DNA of 64,000 nucleotides, taken from contig JAQGDQ010000119.1 in NCBI GenBank assembly GCA_030141605.1, positions 481,505 through 545,504 on the forward strand, written 5' to 3'. Made by a program: the position numbers and the translations under genes. The notes beneath the pieces are model-generated. The model did no database searches. It was not told the DNA's origin and saw nothing but the letters and a program-made list of their open reading frames with translations. Below, piece by piece: positions 59,301 to 64,000 of the stretch (positions within the stretch are counted from its first letter, which is position 1; each line of letters starts with the position of its first letter). The stretch is from Tubiluchus corallicola. Taxonomy: Eukaryota; Priapulida; Priapulimorpha; Priapulimorphida; Tubiluchidae.

Positions 59301-62300
59301 CTAACACATACAAGTAACTTTGCTAAGCAGCATGTAATGTTAAAATTTCCAGCTTTCGTTCTGCTAATGACGGCAAACCAGCGGTTACTGTTATCAAAAT
59401 AACAGTTTTATATTTACGATTATAAAAGAAATAACAGAAACTATACTTATTTAATACAGAATAGACTAACTATCCAGAACCTATTATAACGTACAATTTG
59501 CGTTTTATTTTTTCAACATAAGTATACTGTAAGATAACGGTACTTTAAGATCAAACTGCCGGTAAAATAAAAAGTTACAACAACAGAAATGGAACAAAAG
59601 TATAGAAACTCACCTTAGCGTTGTTGTTGGTCATCATGGATCTCATGAATACTGTGGACAGACTCCGTGGTACAGCCCAGTGCATTATTTTTGGTATGGT
59701 TGTCTCCGTAGCCGACATCGTTGGAAGTTTTCTTTTTCGCCTTTTTCCGAATTTTCTTTTTATTCTATCTGAGATCAGTGTTGTCTGTATCTGTACACGT
59801 TCCTGTTACCAACAAAGGCAAGTTGTTTAATAAATAGTAGACACATAAAGTTAATGATGCCTGAAACTGGACATTGCACCGGCGGCTACTCAGGAGAGCA
59901 GCTGGGAGGACGCTCGTGCGACTTGTCGCACCATGAATCACTCGCGGTAATCGATAATAAAGATGCCCGGCAGGTAACTTTGGAACTTAGACAACACTGG
60001 TGTTTTCTGCTTTTCGCATTCTTACACTACTGTCGCTGAATGTCCTTAAAATAGCACACTGCGTAAAATACTGTCCTGTTACTGACTTACTGCTACTCTG
60101 TCACTTTAAATAAGCTGTTTTTTTATCCCTTTGTCGTTTAGTTAGTTAGCTTCTAACTGTTCCCGCCAGCGCCGGTACTTTTCCACGACTTTTCCGTTCG
60201 TTTCATTGCGACTCGTAAAAATTCCTGGGGCGCGAAATAACGTCGAAATGTTTGTTTCATGTGGCAGTTAGTAGAAATTGCTAATCTGGGTTAACCTTGC
60301 TGCCACAGCAAACTGCTAATGTTGACATATTTTTCTAGATTAGCCACTCACTTAGTTGGAATAAGATGGGTGGCTAGGTAATAAATAGCACAGTGTTGGT
60401 CTGCTGTTTAATAACCAAGTTAGAATCAGAATTATATGTTTGTCTTCCAAATAAATACGAAAAATATATAACAATATTTAAAGAAGGGCGGAATAGCAAA
60501 AAACCAAAATGATCATCTAGTCTGCCATCCCTAAACAATGAAACTGCCAATTTTTGCATGGCGCGTGAGCTTAATTTTGGAAAAAAATGAAGAATGTAGG
60601 CAAAGAATTAAAATGATGGCAAGCAATTGTAGAAAATACAATATTATACAAATGACGCAAAACAAATGTGAAAAATAAAAGCAGATCAATATTCAATGAG
60701 CAAGCGTACACATGGTTGTATCCAAATACATTTAAAGCAAATTGATAACAATTTAATCAAGAGAACCATTGACGCGAAGTAGTGTGTACTTGTAAGTTCA
60801 GATTGTTTTTAAATTTACTGAATAAGAGATAAAACCGTAAAAAAGCAAATTATTAGCCTGCTGTTTATGTCTGAAAATTTTGAACTGAACTACAACTAAA
60901 CAGTACCTTGAAGGTGTGAACTGCAATGCATTGGAGCAGTATATGAGTGCATGGTTGCTATAATGTGCAAACTGTTAAATCAACTTGACAATTGTGTTTC
61001 TGACAGGTCAGAAAATGAAAATTTTGCAAAAAATTGTTGAAAATGACTGATGTCAAGTTGTAACTACTAGCATTAAGTCAATAAATCATTTATTTAGCCA
61101 GTCATCTACTTATAATCAGTCTGTCTATCTGCTAAGCAGTTTATCTTGAGTGAGTTACTTAACCAGTCTGTCTATCTCCTAAGCAGTTTGTTACTAGATG
61201 ATTTGGCAGTCGGTTAATTAGTCATTTGGGTATTAATGACTGGCAAACCAATGATCAACCATTCGTTGTGAGTTGCACTGTCAGATGTGCAAGTTACTCA
61301 GCATTATCATTGATAATCATTTAGTTAGCCAGCTGTTCATGTTAGTTAACCAACCATGCATGTTAGTTAGTTAGTTAGTAAGTTGGTCATTAAAGTAGTC
61401 AGTCACTAATAGTTTGGTAAGTTATTCAGCCAGTAATCTAGTCAGTCAGTAAATTGCTCAACTGGTCAGTAAGATAAGATGCCATGTGTTTTGGTTAACT
61501 GGTCATTCATGTCATTTAGTCAGTAAGTCAGTGAATTATGCAGCCATTCGGTCACATAGATGTGATATTTTTTGTATTTGCAATACAGGCCTTCAAGCAT
61601 CATAACAAAAAATAGCACGCAGCTAGACTTTACTGAGCTGACAATTAGTTGGCAAAAGAGTCTTAAGAAGTCCTTGTTATTGTGCAAAACAAGTTGTTCA
61701 ACAGTGTCCTTAATATATCGAACCCAAAGATAATAAACTGAAGATCATAAAGTTTATGATCATAAGATCATAAACTCAAGATCATAAAAGACGTGTTATG
61801 TTTTTATATTTGCAGGAGTTACACCAGGAGTATTTGTCCAGCTTAGAGGCGACCCACCAATTGCAGCAGAAATGCCTCGTCCAACTGGAGCAACAAAAAC
61901 AGCAGCTGGAAGCTGTAATGCAACAAATGCATATGTATGGTATAAGTTTGTATGTAGCATTGTGGCAGAAGCCAAAATGTCTTGCGCCAGTTCTGACCTA
62001 GTTTACTTGATTAGAAATAGCAATTAAAAAGAAGTTACATTGCTGGTCTATGGCATGCAGAATAAACGCTTAAAATTGATTTTCATCATGGAAGCGTTAC
62101 AAATGGCAAAAGTAATGCAGTAATAAACCTATTTCAATAAGACTGCGTCACAATGCGATGAGCTGAGTTTTAATGAGACATTCGATGAATGGCTAGTGAC
62201 GCCATCTGTGTGAAAACAACAAAAACACGTCACGTTTAATACAATTTTGATGCATTTATTTAATGTATTTATATACAGTGAAATGACCTTTCCACATAAT

Positions 62301-63017
62301 AAACTGTCATGCCTTTTGCTAAAGTAAGACATACCTAACCCCATCTTTCAGGATTGGGTAAACTTTATGGTTTTACTCGCTTTAAATGCAGGTAATGCAT
62401 GTACCATCTACACTCCACAGTCATTATGAACTTTATAATATATGTATGAATGGAAATAAAAAATCTTGTAATAATGAAAAACCTTTCCTTTCTTTTCTTC
62501 TCCTCTTTGCTTTTCTTTTCTTTTCTCTTTTTTGTTTCCTTTCTATTCCTCTCTTTCCCTTCCCCTTCCTTTCTGTTCCGTTCCTTTCCTTTGCTTTACT
62601 TTTCTTTATTTTCCTTTTCTTGCCTTCATTTCCTTCCTTTCCCCTCTTTACCTTCCTTTCCTTTTCCTTTTGTTTTCTTTTTATGTGGAATTTTTTACCA
62701 GTTTATTCGTTCTTGTCATTAAGAATAATGTCTACATGTTACGTTATAGTACGTTTTAAAACTATTCAGTAGTCCACATAAACTTGTAGTTCATGTTTAG
62801 ATGTAGATTTAGTATTTCTTCTTTTCAACCGTAATTTTCGTTCATTCCTTTACTATGACTTTAGTTCGTTGTCAAGTCCATTGTCAAGGCAAGGAAGCAG
62901 CATAATAACAGAAGACAGCACCGAAAGTGAAACAGCAGTAAACACGATAAAGAAAGAGATGCTTCTTAGAGAAGTCCAGCTGCAAGACATTGAAGGGACA
63001 TTACCTAGAGAGAGTGG
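50327..63017 (+). CDS. TMEM120: TMEM120 (TACAN-like) homologue, first three exons; gene continues beyond the window
   Basis: Exons 50327-50401, 61816-61934 and 62865-63017 give about 115 residues and end in mid-codon. The product is the N-terminal coiled coil of TMEM120A/B: QQEWDDLKIEYKALE, then ELHQEYLSSLEATHQLQQKC, LEQQKQQL, and the stretch ending LQDIEGTLPRESG, matching vertebrate EWxxLxxxFxxLQETHxxY and DMEAYLPKKNG. Family members are six-helix proteins of the nuclear envelope/ER linked to adipocyte gene positioning and lipid metabolism. The transmembrane part is not encoded before 64000. The exon 2/3 junction is ambiguous: GTATGG at 61935 with TTTAG at 62864 keeps frame, as does GTATAAGT at 61940 with a later AG. 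Intron 1 is 11.4 kb and contains another gene antisense. Confidence 0.82.
51109..51176 (+). repeat. Perfect 34-bp tandem duplication
   Basis: TTACATAGCGCTACTCAAAC... (34 bp) occurs twice without mismatch at 51109-51142 and 51143-51176, within TMEM120 intron 1; a recent duplication. Confidence 0.95.
52536..59718 (-). CDS. Sulfotransferase-like P-loop protein (5 exons, complete)
   Basis: Minus-strand exons 59718-59614, 56677-56518, 53883-53722, 53448-53323 and 52801-52536 join in phase to 819 nt, giving 272 residues. The N-terminal HWAVPRSLSTVFMRSMM is the 5'-phosphosulfate-binding loop (PRSxST, residues 17-22). VFFEPFAMPYYYGKDRLSSR follows, then FVKEMAYAVW and HTFQIRDPRKAIPSMY with Arg123 and Ser131 spaced as in the 3'-phosphate-binding motif of PAPS sulfotransferases. 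GWDYFDTKEAGFKEIKQLYD, IVIDSEDLARHPE and MLDW continue the family pattern. This resembles the sulfotransferase-like family found in bacteria, fungi, plants and invertebrates, whose substrates are mostly unknown; I do not assign an acceptor. No signal peptide or membrane anchor, so probably cytosolic. The whole gene lies inside TMEM120 intron 1. Confidence 0.88.
57535..57985. mobile_element. MITE, TAGTGATGGGC family, copy B
   Basis: TAGTGATGGGCGATTT at the left is exactly inverted at the right end (57970-57985). Flanking octamers ACTGAACC (57527-57534) and ATGGAACC (57986-57993) match at 6 of 8, consistent with an old hAT 8-bp duplication. 451 bp, in intron 1 of the sulfotransferase-like gene; related to 3445-3958 in opposite orientation. 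Confidence 0.8.
59719..61076. other. Upstream of the sulfotransferase-like gene; no other gene seen
   Basis: Within TMEM120 intron 1. It should contain the promoter and 5' UTR of the minus-strand gene. 59850-60010 and 60160-60240 are less AT-rich, but no frame is recognisable. Confidence 0.4.
61077..61560. repeat. Degenerate GTTAGTCAGT-type simple repeat
   Basis: About 480 bp dominated by TTAGT, AGTCAGT and GTTAGTTAG variants (for example GTTAGTTAGTTAGTAAGTTG at about 61364), an old expanded tetra/pentanucleotide tract in TMEM120 intron 1. It is not arranged as regular telomeric TTAGGG. Confidence 0.55.
61733..61795. repeat. AAGATCATAAA short repeat before TMEM120 exon 2
   Basis: Three direct copies of AGATCATAAA and an inverted TTTATGATC lie within 60 bp, ending about 20 bp before the exon 2 acceptor. 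Confidence 0.7.
62477..62690 (+). repeat. Long polypyrimidine (CTTTC)n-like tract
   Basis: More than 200 bp that is almost only C and T on the plus strand, in TMEM120 intron 2. All frames across it are Phe/Leu/Ser artefacts. It could adopt triplex structure. Confidence 0.9.
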
Positions 63018-64000
63018 GTAAGCTATTCAGTTAACCGTGGACTTTTGCAAACTCTTAACAGGTAAAAAATGCTTAGAAAGTATTGCTCAATTCTGTTTGG
63101 TTATTTGCTTGTGAAGTAGCCTAATAAGGAGGTCCATTTCGCCATGATGTTTTTGTTATTCTTATAATATGTTTTTGATTGCCTTTAACTGTACATGTGT
63201 AATAAGTGTGACTCTGTCTGCTTGTTAAAGTAGCCTGTTAAAAAGAGCCTCTGTTTCTCCGTGTAGAAGCCCACAAATGTAATTTGATAAAATCACACAC
63301 GCCCTATCTCCAGTTCTGTACGTGGCAATCACAGGAAATGGAGCAAGCGAGAAACCAAATGCTTCATATTCCGGACTAGTTTAGAAAGGGAAAGGAAGGT
63401 GAATTTTTAACACACATCATGAAAAACTGTGTAGGAAAACTATCTAGTAAGAGATATGGTACAACAGTTGCCCAAAAATCAGACCAAATCAATACTTTTT
63501 TGGATTATTTACATCTGTATAACCAGTTTAGTACCTTACACTGCAGAGAATGTGTCACTTAGAATTATTAGCCAAACGATAAATTGATGATCATTTGTAC
63601 TCTTTGCAATGGATTCATTGTTTAATGATACATTCGTTATTTCATTCGATTGATTGCTTTGTTGGTAAACAACTGTATTGCTGCTGTACTAACTGTGAAG
63701 GCGATTAATCGATGGACAGGTGTGAATAATTGATTGACTGTGTGAGACTCACTTATTTGCTTAGTGTCATTAAAAATTTAAAACAGTCTTTGTCCAAATC
63801 TCCTGTCCTTCAGCACTACACTGTTGCTGGCTTCGCTGTGGAGTGTGACATCTTAATTTAATGTCATTTCGGAGGTGGGTCATTGGCCCTTTTATTCCTG
63901 TTTTACAAAAATTGCATAACAAGAACTTTGCTTGGTACTGCAGACAAAATGTGCAAGTAGAAAAATAATCTGAAATATTTGGACGTTTCTTTTTATGTTC
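63018..64000. other. TMEM120 intron 3, no further exon seen
   Basis: I searched for the next TMEM120 segment (membrane helix after LPRESG) and found none before the window end. Confidence 0.5.

Noticed and set aside
61364-61382. Telomere-like GTTAGTTAGTTAG
   Set aside because: Units are irregular TTAG/AGTC variants rather than TTAGGG; an ordinary simple repeat.
62386-62772. Three overlapping Phe/Leu/Ser-rich open frames
   Set aside because: All arise from the polypyrimidine tract; all three frames being open is a low-complexity effect.

Overview
This is an AT-rich eukaryotic genomic window. Its protein genes are split by GT-AG introns (one GC-AG), and the intergenic and intronic DNA is full of retroelement debris and short terminal-inverted-repeat (TIR) transposons. 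The set of homologues (RPL6, INO80E, TMEM120, a sulfotransferase-like P-loop protein and an intron-bearing alanine racemase), together with CR1-like non-LTR elements, points to an invertebrate metazoan. Sponge or cnidarian grade is possible, but the phylum cannot be read from the sequence. No prokaryotic operon, CRISPR array or phage is present.

Layout. (1) 1-4.6 kb: the last exon of an unrecognised plus-strand gene, a 5S rRNA-derived repeat and a MITE. (2) 4.6-11.2 kb, minus: a complete seven-exon homologue of the INO80 chromatin-remodelling subunit INO80E. (3) 11.2-13.9 kb: the divergent intergenic region shared with RPL6, rich in inverted repeats. (4) 13.9-17.3 kb, plus: complete four-exon 60S ribosomal protein RPL6. 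(5) 17.6-28 kb: a MITE and a large retroelement graveyard. A roughly 5 kb minus-strand non-LTR element (coiled coil, CCCH fingers, endonuclease, RT, Cys/His tail) is interrupted by a CR1-like element with a 6-bp target-site duplication and by an oppositely oriented RT fragment. (6) 29.2-41.3 kb, plus: a complete nine-exon alanine racemase whose introns hold an RT fragment and at least five MITE-like elements. (7) 41.3-50 kb: largely gene-free, with a second decayed CR1-like copy, a hAT-type MITE and two unrecognised minus-strand open frames. (8) 50.3-63 kb, plus: the 5' part of a TMEM120 homologue. Its 11.4-kb first intron contains, antisense, a complete five-exon sulfotransferase-like gene.

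The genes share no obvious pathway. Two are general housekeeping genes (RPL6 in translation, INO80E in chromatin remodelling) that diverge from one intergenic region. Alanine racemase would make D-alanine with PLP. TMEM120 is a nuclear-envelope/ER membrane protein. All exon models were joined by hand from splice signals and reading phase. The five full models keep phase through every junction and the four complete ones end at a stop codon, but no transcript evidence was available.
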